The notes below the pieces were generated by a model. The model ran no database searches. It worked only from the letters and a program-made list of their open reading frames with translations, and was not told the DNA's origin. Of a DNA stretch of 32,588 nucleotides, positions 1-9,439 are shown one piece after another. Source of the DNA: Erysipelotrichaceae bacterium (GTDB taxonomy: Bacteria > Bacillota_I > Bacilli_A > RFN20 > CAG-826); the NCBI GenBank assembly GCA_012744375.1, contig JAAYCD010000012.1:1-32588 (forward strand), given 5' to 3'. Every line of letters starts with the position of its first letter. Position 1 is the stretch's first letter. The position numbers and the translations under genes are program-made.

Positions 1-38
1 ATTTTTGGTCCAAATTATGGGAGCATTTTCAATTAGTG

Positions 39-115
39 TGGTCGGAAAGATGGGATTCGAACCCACGGCCTCTTGGTCCCGAACCAAGCGCACTACCAAG
101 CTGTGCTACTTCCCG
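39..115 (-). tRNA. tRNA-Pro, anticodon CGG, CCA encoded
   Basis: Reverse complement CGGGAAGTAGCACAGCTTGGTAGTGCGCTTGGTTCGGGACCAAGAGGCCGTGGGTTCGAATCCCATCTTTCCGACCA folds as a cloverleaf: acceptor CGGGAAG/CTTTCCG, D stem GCAC/GTGC, anticodon stem CTTGG/CCAAG with loop TTCGGGA, T loop TTCGAAT. Confidence 0.95.
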
Positions 116-120
116 AAATA

Positions 121-3100
121 TTAAAAATCGAAAAGCGACATTTGATCGCTTTCGCTCAATTTATCCAATACTCCCATATCGGAAAGATCTTGGACATTAG
201 TTGTTGTTAATTTTGTTCTTCTTAGTAAGTCTTCTTTAGAGAAAAATTGTCCTTCGTTTCGAGCTTCAATAACGGTAATCGCGTTATTTTCGCCTAAGCC
301 ATCAATCGTTACAAAAGGTGGAATCAAGGCTTTTCTTTCATAGTCGACAATAAACTTAGTGGCATCGCTACGATATAAGTCAAGATTAGCAAAAGAAAAA
401 CCTCTTTGGACCATTTCTAAAGCGTTGAACAATGTTTTAAGTTGTTCGGTTTCTTTTGGAGAAAGCTTTTCATTTGAAACGCGTTGTTTGGTTTTAAGTT
501 CTTCAATCTTACTAATGATGGCTTCTTTACCTTTAATCATCGTACGAATGTCGTATTGTTTTGAACGCACCGTAAAGAAAGTGGCATAAAACTCTAAAGG
601 ATAATAAACCTTGAAATAGCCCACTCTGACAGCCATGGTAACATAAGCAACAGCGTGACCTTTAGGGAAAAGATATTTAATACGCCGACATGAATTAATA
701 TAATAATCCGGAACTTTATGTACGCGCATACTTTCGACATATTCTTCCTTCAAACCACGTCCTTTACGCACATCTTCCATTATGCTAAAAGCAATTTTGC
801 TTGGTAAACCTTTGTCGATTAAATAAGTCATAATATCGTCACGACAGCCAATCACTTCTTGTAAAGTGGCGGTATTACTTTTAACTATGTCATCAATGTT
901 TCCTTGCCAGACGTTAGTGCCGTGAGTTAATCCAGAAATAACGACCAAATCGGCAAACGATTGCGGACGCGTTTCTTCCAAAACACCACGAACGAAATCG
1001 GTATTAAATTCAGGAAGAGCTAATGCTCCAGTTTTTGAATTAGTATAGTCGTGAGCCATTTCTAATGCCGAGGCAGAAGAAAATAGGGAAAGAACTTTCT
1101 TATCGTTCATCGGAATGTCATCGACTTTAACTCCTGTTAAATCAGACATCATTTTTAAGGCCATTGGGTCAACGTGCCCTAGAAGGTCAAGTTTTAAGAT
1201 TGTATCGTGCAAAGAGTGAAAATCAAAGTGCGTTGTTTTCCAGTTAGAATCAACCGCATCTGCAGGATATTGAATAGGGGTAAAATCATAAACTTCATGA
1301 TCGGTAGGAATAACGACAATGCCACCTGGATGTTGGCCAGTCGTTCTTTTAACATCGACACAACCAGAGGCTAAATACGCAATTTTTGCTTTAGGATAAA
1401 TAGCTAAGGCTCTAGCGACTTCGTCTTTGCTTAAACCTTGCGATTCAAGTGTTCTTTCAACATAACCACGAGCAAAACCAAAGGCAGTTTTATCAGCGAC
1501 CGTTTCGATAGTGCCCGCTCTAAAGACATTTTCTTCTCCTAAAAGAAATTTAGTATATTCATGGGCTTTAGCTTGATAATCTCCTGGGAAGTTTAAGTCG
1601 ATATCAGGAGTTTTTTCGGCATTAAAGCCTAAGAATGTTTCAAAAGGAATGTTTTGCCCATCATGGACTAATGGCGCGCCACACTTTGGACAATTTTTAT
1701 TTGGTAAATCGTAGCCAGAACGATATTCAGGCATCGTTTCGCTTGTCCATTCTAAATGTTTACATTGCGGACAGCGATAATGTGGGGCTAAAGGATTAAC
1801 TTCGGTAATATTTGCCATAGTTGCGGCTAACGAGGAACCGACCGAACCACGCGAACCAACGATATAGCCATCCTCGTTGGCCTTTTTTATAATTAGATGC
1901 GCAATATAATAAATGACGGAATAACCGTTAGAAATAATACCATTAAGTTCCTTTTCTAGACGCGTTTGGATAATTTCTGGGAGGGGGTCACCATAAAGTT
2001 CGTGGGCTTTTGAAAAACAAAGATCTTTCAACATTTGCTCACTGTTTTCAATTTTTGGAGTATATAGATGGTCATTTGGCACTGGAATAATCGGTTCAAT
2101 CATGTCGGCGATTTTGTTGGTGTTAGTCACGGTGATTTCATAAGCTTTTTCTTCACCTAAAAATGCCATACATTCAAGCATTTCATCAGTTGAACGGTAA
2201 TGTTGATCTGGATTATCAAATGGAGCAACCTTGCTACGGTTGTATGGATTGAGCGGATGGGGTACTCCACCAATGCCTTTAGCGCTAATATAAACATCTC
2301 TAAAAATTTTGTGTTTTTTAGTGACGTAATGAACATCACCAGTAGCACAAACTGGAATATTTAATTCATCAGCAACTCTAACGATATCTTTAACGTGCGT
2401 GATTAGTTCATCATCACTCATCTCGCCCATATTGACTAAGAAAGAGTAGTTTTCAAGAGGTTGAATTTCGATGTAATCATAAAATGCCATCGCTTCTTTT
2501 AAAGCCTCGTCGCCATAATACATTGCTGATCTAAATACTTCGCCATTTAAACAAGCACTGCCAATAATTAAGTCTTTTCTTAGATTATCAATTTCACGAC
2601 GTGGAATTTTTGGTACATCCGCGAAATAATCAATGTGTGAATAAGAAACGAGTTTATATAAAGCCTTTAAACCTTCTTTGTTTTTGGCTAAAGCGATAAC
2701 GTGTGTCGGTCTAAGGTGCTTAACCAAAGTACTTGGCGTTTCGAGTTTACCTAAATCAGCGTGTGTTAAATGACGATTATGTTTGGTTAACATGACGAGC
2801 ATTGGTTGCCAAACCTCGTTTAATATTTTTGCGTCATAATCAGCGCGGTGCGCGCTATCTTCGTCATAAGCTACTTCCATATTGCGGCACAAGCTCCCTA
2901 AACGATGATTTCTTGATTCTGGGAATAAATAGCGCGATAAGGCCAAAGTATCAATAACGGGGTTATTTAATCTTGGACGACCGCATCTATCCAAAGAGGC
3001 TTGCATGAATGAAAAGTCAAAATCGGCGTTATGGGTCACGATGATGGCATCACCAATAAACGCTAAGATTTTTGGCCACACTTCTTCAATGGTTGGTTGG

Positions 3101-4584
3101 TTAACTAACATCTTATCGGTAATGTTAGTAATATCGCTAATCTTCTTAGTGAGTTTTCGATTAGGATTGATGAGAATGTCTAAAGATTCAGAAACAATGC
3201 CGTTTTCCACTTTGACAGCCCCAAACTCAATGATGCGGTCATAATAGCAATTTAAACCAGTCGTTTCTAAGTCGAGGACGACATATTTGGCCTTGTTTAA
3301 TACTTGGTTTGAAGGATTTTTGATGCATCTAAAAACATCATCAATCATATAAAATTCAACGCCATAAAGCATTTTAATGCCAGTTAATTTACCAGCTTCC
3401 TGCGCATCGGGATAATTTTGCACTACTGCATGATCGGTGATTGCCATTGCTGAATGGCCTAATGACTTTGCATATTTAGCATATTCAATCATGTGATTAA
3501 TGCCATCCATCGCTGACATATTGCTATGAAGATGTAATTCAACACGTTTTTTTGGACATTTATCTTCTTCGATTTCATCTGGCGGAAGCAAATCAATAAA
3601 GTGAGCTTTAATCGCCATCGATTTATTGTATTCATCAAAATAAGCAGCGCCGCGAATACGAACATTTGTGCCCCACTTTTTCATTTCATCGACTAAGTCA
3701 TCATTAATCGAGCTGTTTTGATATGTGTTAGCGTATATCGCTCCTCCAGCGTCATCAAATAAACCGATATTTAGTTTTTTTCTATCACCATACTCGTTGA
3801 TTTCAACGGTGAATACTTTCGCAGAAAAATCAACGTTGTCCATTGATTTGTTTATTTCATCGATTGAATCAACCGGTTGATAGTTGCCTCTTTTATTAAG
3901 TCTTGTACGTTCGCGTTCTTTGGCCATTTCCCTAGCATTTTGTCTAGCCATTTTCAGCATTCGTTCTTCAGTTTCTTCGTTTTGCATGAGCTTTTCGCTT
4001 TCGATTAACTGCTCAACTTCACTACGGTCATGAACCGGACGAAGCATAGCTTCTTCTTCAATTGTTTGTTCAGCTTCCTGTTCGGCTTTACGAAGAATTT
4101 TTGCGATTTCTTTTTTAGGAATATTAATTTCTTCTTCTTGTGGTTTCACTTCTTCAATGACAGAAAATTCATAGTTTAAAAAATCTAAAAAATCACGAAA
4201 ATCTTGGATAATTGGCATATACTGCGCTTTTTCCGCTTCGCTAGCATAAAGGATTTTTAAATAACCATCGTTGCTCGCATCAAGCTCAAAATTGTGCGGC
4301 ACACGATATAGTGTTTGATACCAATCATCTAAAGTTTTAAGCAAATCATCCATCGTTGGTCTCACGATATATGAAAACCTGATTAAATATGGGTAATCGA
4401 TTTGGTTTAAACCATCTTGGAATTGCCTGAGCAAATAATATTTCCATGGTGTTTGTTTAACAATCACCATATCTATTTGATTGCGATTAAAACGATTTCT
4501 TGAGACCATCTCAAAATCAATATCGAAATCCTCGATATTTTCAATTTGGATATGTTTTAAGAAAGAAATCATTTTTTCGGTCAT
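121..4584 (-). CDS. polC: DNA polymerase III alpha subunit, PolC type (with DnaQ-like exonuclease domain)
   Basis: 1487 aa. PHP domain (VELHLHSNMSAMDG), internal exonuclease (YVVLDLETTGLN), zinc-binding cysteines CPQC...CPKC, and PolC polymerase motifs (TPDIDLNFPGDYQ, GGIVVIP, FPKGHAVAYV). Confidence 0.98.
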   Translation of the reverse strand: MTEKMISFLKHIQIENIEDFDIDFEMVSRNRFNRNQIDMVIVKQTPWKYYLLRQFQDGLNQIDYPYLIRFSYIVRPTMDDLLKTLDDWYQTLYRVPHNFELDASNDGYLKILYASEAEKAQYMPIIQDFRDFLDFLNYEFSVIEEVKPQEEEINIPKKEIAKILRKAEQEAEQTIEEEAMLRPVHDRSEVEQLIESEKLMQNEETEERMLKMARQNAREMAKERERTRLNKRGNYQPVDSIDEINKSMDNVDFSAKVFTVEINEYGDRKKLNIGLFDDAGGAIYANTYQNSSINDDLVDEMKKWGTNVRIRGAAYFDEYNKSMAIKAHFIDLLPPDEIEEDKCPKKRVELHLHSNMSAMDGINHMIEYAKYAKSLGHSAMAITDHAVVQNYPDAQEAGKLTGIKMLYGVEFYMIDDVFRCIKNPSNQVLNKAKYVVLDLETTGLNCYYDRIIEFGAVKVENGIVSESLDILINPNRKLTKKISDITNITDKMLVNQPTIEEVWPKILAFIGDAIIVTHNADFDFSFMQASLDRCGRPRLNNPVIDTLALSRYLFPESRNHRLGSLCRNMEVAYDEDSAHRADYDAKILNEVWQPMLVMLTKHNRHLTHADLGKLETPSTLVKHLRPTHVIALAKNKEGLKALYKLVSYSHIDYFADVPKIPRREIDNLRKDLIIGSACLNGEVFRSAMYYGDEALKEAMAFYDYIEIQPLENYSFLVNMGEMSDDELITHVKDIVRVADELNIPVCATGDVHYVTKKHKIFRDVYISAKGIGGVPHPLNPYNRSKVAPFDNPDQHYRSTDEMLECMAFLGEEKAYEITVTNTNKIADMIEPIIPVPNDHLYTPKIENSEQMLKDLCFSKAHELYGDPLPEIIQTRLEKELNGIISNGYSVIYYIAHLIIKKANEDGYIVGSRGSVGSSLAATMANITEVNPLAPHYRCPQCKHLEWTSETMPEYRSGYDLPNKNCPKCGAPLVHDGQNIPFETFLGFNAEKTPDIDLNFPGDYQAKAHEYTKFLLGEENVFRAGTIETVADKTAFGFARGYVERTLESQGLSKDEVARALAIYPKAKIAYLASGCVDVKRTTGQHPGGIVVIPTDHEVYDFTPIQYPADAVDSNWKTTHFDFHSLHDTILKLDLLGHVDPMALKMMSDLTGVKVDDIPMNDKKVLSLFSSASALEMAHDYTNSKTGALALPEFNTDFVRGVLEETRPQSFADLVVISGLTHGTNVWQGNIDDIVKSNTATLQEVIGCRDDIMTYLIDKGLPSKIAFSIMEDVRKGRGLKEEYVESMRVHKVPDYYINSCRRIKYLFPKGHAVAYVTMAVRVGYFKVYYPLEFYATFFTVRSKQYDIRTMIKGKEAIISKIEELKTKQRVSNEKLSPKETEQLKTLFNALEMVQRGFSFANLDLYRSDATKFIVDYERKALIPPFVTIDGLGENNAITVIEARNEGQFFSKEDLLRRTKLTTTNVQDLSDMGVLDKLSESDQMSLFDF

Positions 4585-5843
4585 AATAAGAAAACAAAAA
4601 CGTATCTAAATAAATCTTTAACGACAATAAAGCCCATTAAAGCAAGCAAAAGAGCTAAGCCGACAAAAGAAACAATATTTTTGACCTTTTCCGGCACTTT
4701 TTTGCGCGTAACTGCTTCGATGCCGAGCACTAAGAGTTGCCAACCATCCAATCCAGGGAAAGGTAGTAAGTTAAAAATTGCCAAGTTGACGGAAATAAAA
4801 CCCCAGTAGAAAAGAAATTTACCAAAGCCAAAGTTTTGTAATACCGCGGTAGTTTCAAAACCTACAGCGATAATACCTCCCATATTACCCCAGGAAGAAG
4901 GTTTAGTAACTAATTCACCGACCGCTCTAAAAAGCAATAATGAGCATTCTCCGAAATCGACAAACGTTTGTTTAACAACACCACCAAAATCATAAGACCA
5001 TGTTTCTAAAAATAAAGAAAGTCCAAAAGAAGCAAACTTACCATCATCGGTCAGTATTGATAATTCATAAATTTGATCCTCAACATACTTATTTTGTGCT
5101 TCATCACGGACCATGGAAGTGAAGTGAATGGTAGCATTATTTACTTCAGTTAAAGCGACGTTTTGAGCAAAGTTTGGTTCGCCATCATTTTCCAAACTAT
5201 ACAAAAATACATAATCACTTAAATCGCGTTTATCAAAACTATTGAGCGTTTCATAGTTTAAGCAAACAGCATATTTAACAGAATCATCATTATTGATAAT
5301 GGCTTCTTTATCAATAAGATAAAAAAGTTTGTTGGTCTCTGAAACTGGGTCTTTATATTCGTATGATTTGACTTTAAAAATTGTGCCTTCTGGAATGCCT
5401 GCTGTTTCAGCAATCGAATTTGGAGCAACGCTTAATTGATTGCTGTATAGTTGTTGTTGTGGGAACGTATTTGCTATAGCAAAAAAGATGAGCGCTAAAA
5501 TCATATTCATGACAATGCCAGCAACCATAATAATGGCGCGTTTCCATTTTTTAATACCAAATAACGAACGTGATGGATCGACTTTTATCCCATCAGGCAG
5601 TTCCGCACCTTCACCATACATCGATACAAATCCTCCGAAAGGAATTGCCCGAAGTGAGAATTTAGTTTCTCCGCCTTTTCTTTTTCGGCTAAATAGAATT
5701 GGGCCCATGCCAATCGCATATTCAAAACAATAAACATTAAAAGCCTTGGCCGCCGCTAAGTGACCAAGTTCATGAATCATTATCAAGAACGATAAGAATA
5801 ACAAGAATAACAAGATATAGACAATGGGGAGTAGTACTTCCAT
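4581..5843 (-). CDS. rseP: RIP metalloprotease RseP/RasP (site-2 protease)
   Basis: HELGH zinc motif near the N-terminus, several TM segments, C-terminal NLLPFPGLDGWQ motif. Lies between dxr and polC as in Bacillus synteny. Confidence 0.93.
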   Translation of the reverse strand: MEVLLPIVYILLFLLFLSFLIMIHELGHLAAAKAFNVYCFEYAIGMGPILFSRKRKGGETKFSLRAIPFGGFVSMYGEGAELPDGIKVDPSRSLFGIKKWKRAIIMVAGIVMNMILALIFFAIANTFPQQQLYSNQLSVAPNSIAETAGIPEGTIFKVKSYEYKDPVSETNKLFYLIDKEAIINNDDSVKYAVCLNYETLNSFDKRDLSDYVFLYSLENDGEPNFAQNVALTEVNNATIHFTSMVRDEAQNKYVEDQIYELSILTDDGKFASFGLSLFLETWSYDFGGVVKQTFVDFGECSLLLFRAVGELVTKPSSWGNMGGIIAVGFETTAVLQNFGFGKFLFYWGFISVNLAIFNLLPFPGLDGWQLLVLGIEAVTRKKVPEKVKNIVSFVGLALLLALMGFIVVKDLFRYVFVFLL

Positions 5844-7000
5844 TATTGTTTGACCTCCTCAAGAATGAGATTTTTTACTTTTTCGCGGATTGAAGCATCC
5901 ACAGCTTTAAGAGTTTCATAATTCGGACGTAAGGTATTCTTATGTTCATCTAAGCAGCGATTAATGAGCTCTTCAATTTTTACAAACGCGATTTGATGGT
6001 TTAAGAAAGCCGCTACCGCTACTTCGTTTGAGGCGTTAAATACTGCGCCAAGCGTCCCTTTTTCTTTTATGACGCGGTAAGCGACATCGATAATTGGGAA
6101 ACGCGATTTATCAAATGGATAGAGGACATGTTTTGTCATGTCGGCTAAATCATTTACTACCACCGTTTGATATGGAATTAAACCTTGGTATAAGGCATAT
6201 TTAATGGGCTTGCGCATATCAGGCTTACCTATTTCCATGCGATAGCTCCCATCATTATAACGCACAAGCGAATGCACATAAGAGTTTAAATTAATTATCG
6301 GCGAAATTTTTTCTGCCTTTAGATTGAATAAATAATGGGCTTCGATAATCTCGAAAGCTTTGTTAACCATAGTCGCACTATCAATGGTAATTTTATTGCC
6401 CATTTTCCAGTTAGGATGGAGCAAAGCTTGTTCAGGAGTCACATTAACTAGTTCACTTCTAGATAAATTTCTAAAAGCGCCACCAGAAGCAGTTATTAAT
6501 ACTTGATCGACTTGTCGATTATCGACCGCTAAACACTTGGCAATAGCCACATGTTCACTATCAATTGGATATAACTTACCATGACCTTTATTAAGTAAAT
6601 TATTAATAATTTCCCCACCGACCACCAAAGATTCTTTGTTTGATAAACATACGATTTTATTGTTTTTTAAAGCCACAATGGTTGGCTTTAATCCCACAAA
6701 GCCAACAAGTGCATTAACAACCATATCGGCTTCGCTTACTTCGATGATTTTTATCAATCCTTCTTCGCCACAATAAAAAGCTACTTGAGGATAGCGATTT
6801 TGATAATAAGCTAAGTGTTTGCTTTCTTGAATCGCTACTGCTCTAACAGTCGGAAAAAGTCGTAAAATACGAGCGATTTTTCTTGTTTTATGACCAACAG
6901 AAAACGCCACTAAGCGAAAATCTAACGGATTTTTGAGCATCACATCAATTGTTTGAGTGCCGATTGAACCGGATGCCCCCAAGAGGCATACGGACATCAT
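5843..7000 (-). CDS. dxr: 1-deoxy-D-xylulose 5-phosphate reductoisomerase
   Basis: N-terminal LLGASGSIGTQTIDV, SNKESLVVGGEI, PIDSEHVAI, ASGGAFR, HPNWKMGNKITIDSATMVNKAFE. Confidence 0.97.
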   Translation of the reverse strand: MMSVCLLGASGSIGTQTIDVMLKNPLDFRLVAFSVGHKTRKIARILRLFPTVRAVAIQESKHLAYYQNRYPQVAFYCGEEGLIKIIEVSEADMVVNALVGFVGLKPTIVALKNNKIVCLSNKESLVVGGEIINNLLNKGHGKLYPIDSEHVAIAKCLAVDNRQVDQVLITASGGAFRNLSRSELVNVTPEQALLHPNWKMGNKITIDSATMVNKAFEIIEAHYLFNLKAEKISPIINLNSYVHSLVRYNDGSYRMEIGKPDMRKPIKYALYQGLIPYQTVVVNDLADMTKHVLYPFDKSRFPIIDVAYRVIKEKGTLGAVFNASNEVAVAAFLNHQIAFVKIEELINRCLDEHKNTLRPNYETLKAVDASIREKVKNLILEEVKQ

Positions 7001-8031
7001 GGTAAGAGATTGCCCCCGACTGTACCAACAAAGATGTGAGTATAAATGGCCGCAAACATCATGGCAAAGAGAATGGAATCAAGACGATCTAGGATGCCAC
7101 CATGATTAGGAATTAAGTTAGAGAAATCCTTGATTGCAAAGTGCCTTTTAATTGAAGAAAAGAACAAATCCCCCAAGGTAGAGACAAACGGAATAATCGT
7201 CGATAAAATGATGATATGATACCAATGTTCTAAATCTAAGAAGCCTGGTACCAAAGCATGTTGACCCTCATCAATAAGTGCCATTATTAATGCAAAAGCA
7301 GTACATAAAATCGAAGAGATAATGATACCGCCGAAAAATCCTTCCCAGGTTTTCTTAGGAGATACTCTTTCATTCATCTTGTGTTTACCAAAAAATACAC
7401 CGACAAAGTAAGCAAACGCATCATTTAAACAAGCCCCTAAAGCGACATAAAAAACAAACAAAAATGATTCTAAGTTATCATAAGCATTAATATATGGTGG
7501 AAACGGTTGACCAGCTCCTTTTAATGATTGGAGGTGGAGGTTAACCGGCAAATAACGCAAATACAAGATACACTCTAAACCTAGAGCGATAATCATCACT
7601 GATGAAAAGATAAAACAAGCATCAATAATCGTGAAGTTTTTATCTACAACAACCGTCAACGACAATAAACTAAAACCGATTAAGGTGATCATTGAACTTA
7701 TGTAAATATCGTTATAGCTTTGTGAAATCCTCCAAGTTTCATCAACAATCCATAAATCATTGATGACATTCCAAAACAATATACAAAACGCCAAGATAAA
7801 AACGACAATGTAAAGGAATGGAGAGTACTTCGTTTTAGCACAGCGGATAATTTCAATAACAGCGAAAACTAAGACCACGGAAATTAAAAAGAAAAAGGGC
7901 CAATCACCAAAAATAATAAAAGGCATGATAATAGCAATTGCCACTAACCCTGCGATTACTCTAGCGCGCATATTGCTCACAGTGGCATCACTAATTTCAT
8001 TTGGTTGAAAAATTGGTCTACGTTTATTCAT
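6997..8031 (-). CDS. cdsA: Phosphatidate cytidylyltransferase
   Basis: Multi-TM protein with the C-terminal CdsA signature (SPKKTWEGFFGG...STLGDLFFSSIKRHFAIKDFSNLIPNHGGILDRLDSILF). Confidence 0.95.
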   Translation of the reverse strand: MNKRRPIFQPNEISDATVSNMRARVIAGLVAIAIIMPFIIFGDWPFFFLISVVLVFAVIEIIRCAKTKYSPFLYIVVFILAFCILFWNVINDLWIVDETWRISQSYNDIYISSMITLIGFSLLSLTVVVDKNFTIIDACFIFSSVMIIALGLECILYLRYLPVNLHLQSLKGAGQPFPPYINAYDNLESFLFVFYVALGACLNDAFAYFVGVFFGKHKMNERVSPKKTWEGFFGGIIISSILCTAFALIMALIDEGQHALVPGFLDLEHWYHIIILSTIIPFVSTLGDLFFSSIKRHFAIKDFSNLIPNHGGILDRLDSILFAMMFAAIYTHIFVGTVGGNLLP

Positions 8032-8059
8032 CTTTTTATTTTATAACCATAAGTATACA

Positions 8060-8092
8060 TAATAAAAGCGGTAGATAAAATAATTTACCGCT
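8060..8092 (-). terminator. Rho-independent terminator after frr
   Basis: Minus strand AGCGGTA-aattattttatc-TACCGCT followed by TTTATTA. 7-bp perfect stem. Confidence 0.65.
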
Positions 8093-8118
8093 AATTTAAT
8101 ATTTTTGTCAAATTGCGC

Positions 8119-8664
8119 CTATAAAGACATCAATTCTTTTTCTTTTTCAGCGACGATGACGTCGATATTCTTTATCATTTCGCTCGTTACTTTTTCGACA
8201 TCTTCCATCATGCGTTTTTGATAATCTTCAGTATATACATCGTCATCTTTGACAAGGTCGACATAATCGCGACGAATATTGCGCACTGCAGTTTTAGTTT
8301 CTTCGCCATATTTTCTTGCTTGTTTTGCAATATCTTTTCTTCTTTCTTCAGTAAGAGGTGGAATTAATAATCTTACTTGATTACCTTCATTAATAGGGTT
8401 AATGCCTAGGTCGCTCTTATTGAGGGCAGTTAAAATCGTTTTGATGTCGTTTTTATCATAAGGTTTGATAATCAATTGTCTTGGCTCTGGAACAGAGACA
8501 GAAGACATTTGGTTAATTGGGGTCATAGTTCCATAATAGTCAACCTCAATACCATTAAGCATGGCCGGAGAAGCTTTTCCAGTTCTTAAAGAGGTTAAAG
8601 AATTCTTGAGAACAAGAATCGACTTATTCATTTTCTCCTGCATTTCTAAAACGAGTTCATCCAT
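8119..8664 (-). CDS. frr: Ribosome recycling factor
   Basis: MDELVLEMQEKMNKSILVLKNSLTSLRTGKASPAMLNGIEVDYYGTMTPINQMSSVSVPEPRQLIIKPYDK. Start set at the ATG at 8664, preceded by AAGGAG; the ORF-track start at 8688 lies upstream of this SD. Confidence 0.96.
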   Translation of the reverse strand: MDELVLEMQEKMNKSILVLKNSLTSLRTGKASPAMLNGIEVDYYGTMTPINQMSSVSVPEPRQLIIKPYDKNDIKTILTALNKSDLGINPINEGNQVRLLIPPLTEERRKDIAKQARKYGEETKTAVRNIRRDYVDLVKDDDVYTEDYQKRMMEDVEKVTSEMIKNIDVIVAEKEKELMSL

Positions 8665-8669
8665 AGTAA

Positions 8670-9386
8670 TTATTCTCCTTTGTGACAAATAGTTCCGACG
8701 TGTTCGCCTTTGGCAGTGGCGATGAAATTATTGGCTTCCATTTGGAAGACACAAACTTTTATATTTTCGTCTTTAATTAATTGTATCGCAGAAGTGTCCA
8801 TGATTTGAAGATTTAGTTTTAACATCTCATCAAATGTAATGAACTTGAAAAATTTGGCATCAGCGTTTGTTCTAGGATCTTTGTCATAGACACCATTCAC
8901 ACCATTTTTGCCCATCAAGATGGCATCACACTTTAGTTCAATCGCACGCATTGCCGCGGCGGTATCGGTGGTGAAATATGGTTTACCAGTGCCTCCAGCT
9001 AGGAAAACAACCTGACCATTATTTAAGGCCTGATCAGCGATTTCGACCACGTAAGGAATAGTAATTCCTTCAATTGCAGAAATTGCACTTGTAACGATAG
9101 AACTTGTACCTAGGTCTTTAAGTTTGGAAGCTAAGGCAACAGCATTAATAACGGTGCCCATCATACCCATATAGTCCGCTTGGACGCGTTCCATGCCAGC
9201 ATCGCTTGCAATTTTGCCGCGCCAAATATTGCCAGCACCTACGACAACACACACTTGAACTCCACTATCAATGATCGCCTTAATCATTTCAGCCATGTGG
9301 GTTAATGCCCCAGCTGAGAGAATAAGGTCGCCGTTTTCTTTTAATGCTTCGCCTGAAAGCTTTAATAATACTCTTCTGAGTGCCAT
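8670..9386 (-). CDS. pyrH: UMP kinase
   Basis: RVLLKLSGEALK, VVGAGNIWRG, ADYMGMMGTVINA, FLAGGTGKPYFTTDTAAAMRAIE. SD AGGAGGA upstream of the ATG. Confidence 0.97.
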   Translation of the reverse strand: MALRRVLLKLSGEALKENGDLILSAGALTHMAEMIKAIIDSGVQVCVVVGAGNIWRGKIASDAGMERVQADYMGMMGTVINAVALASKLKDLGTSSIVTSAISAIEGITIPYVVEIADQALNNGQVVFLAGGTGKPYFTTDTAAAMRAIELKCDAILMGKNGVNGVYDKDPRTNADAKFFKFITFDEMLKLNLQIMDTSAIQLIKDENIKVCVFQMEANNFIATAKGEHVGTICHKGE

Positions 9387-9398
9387 GTTTTTCCTCCT

Positions 9399-9427
9399 AA
9401 AAAAAGAAACACCAAAGGTGCTTCTTT
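9399..9427 (-). terminator. Rho-independent terminator/attenuator between tsf and pyrH
   Basis: Minus strand GAAAGAAGCACC-TTT-GGTGTTTCTTTTTTT, followed directly by the pyrH SD. Confidence 0.75.
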
Positions 9428-9439
9428 CAAATTTTGTGG

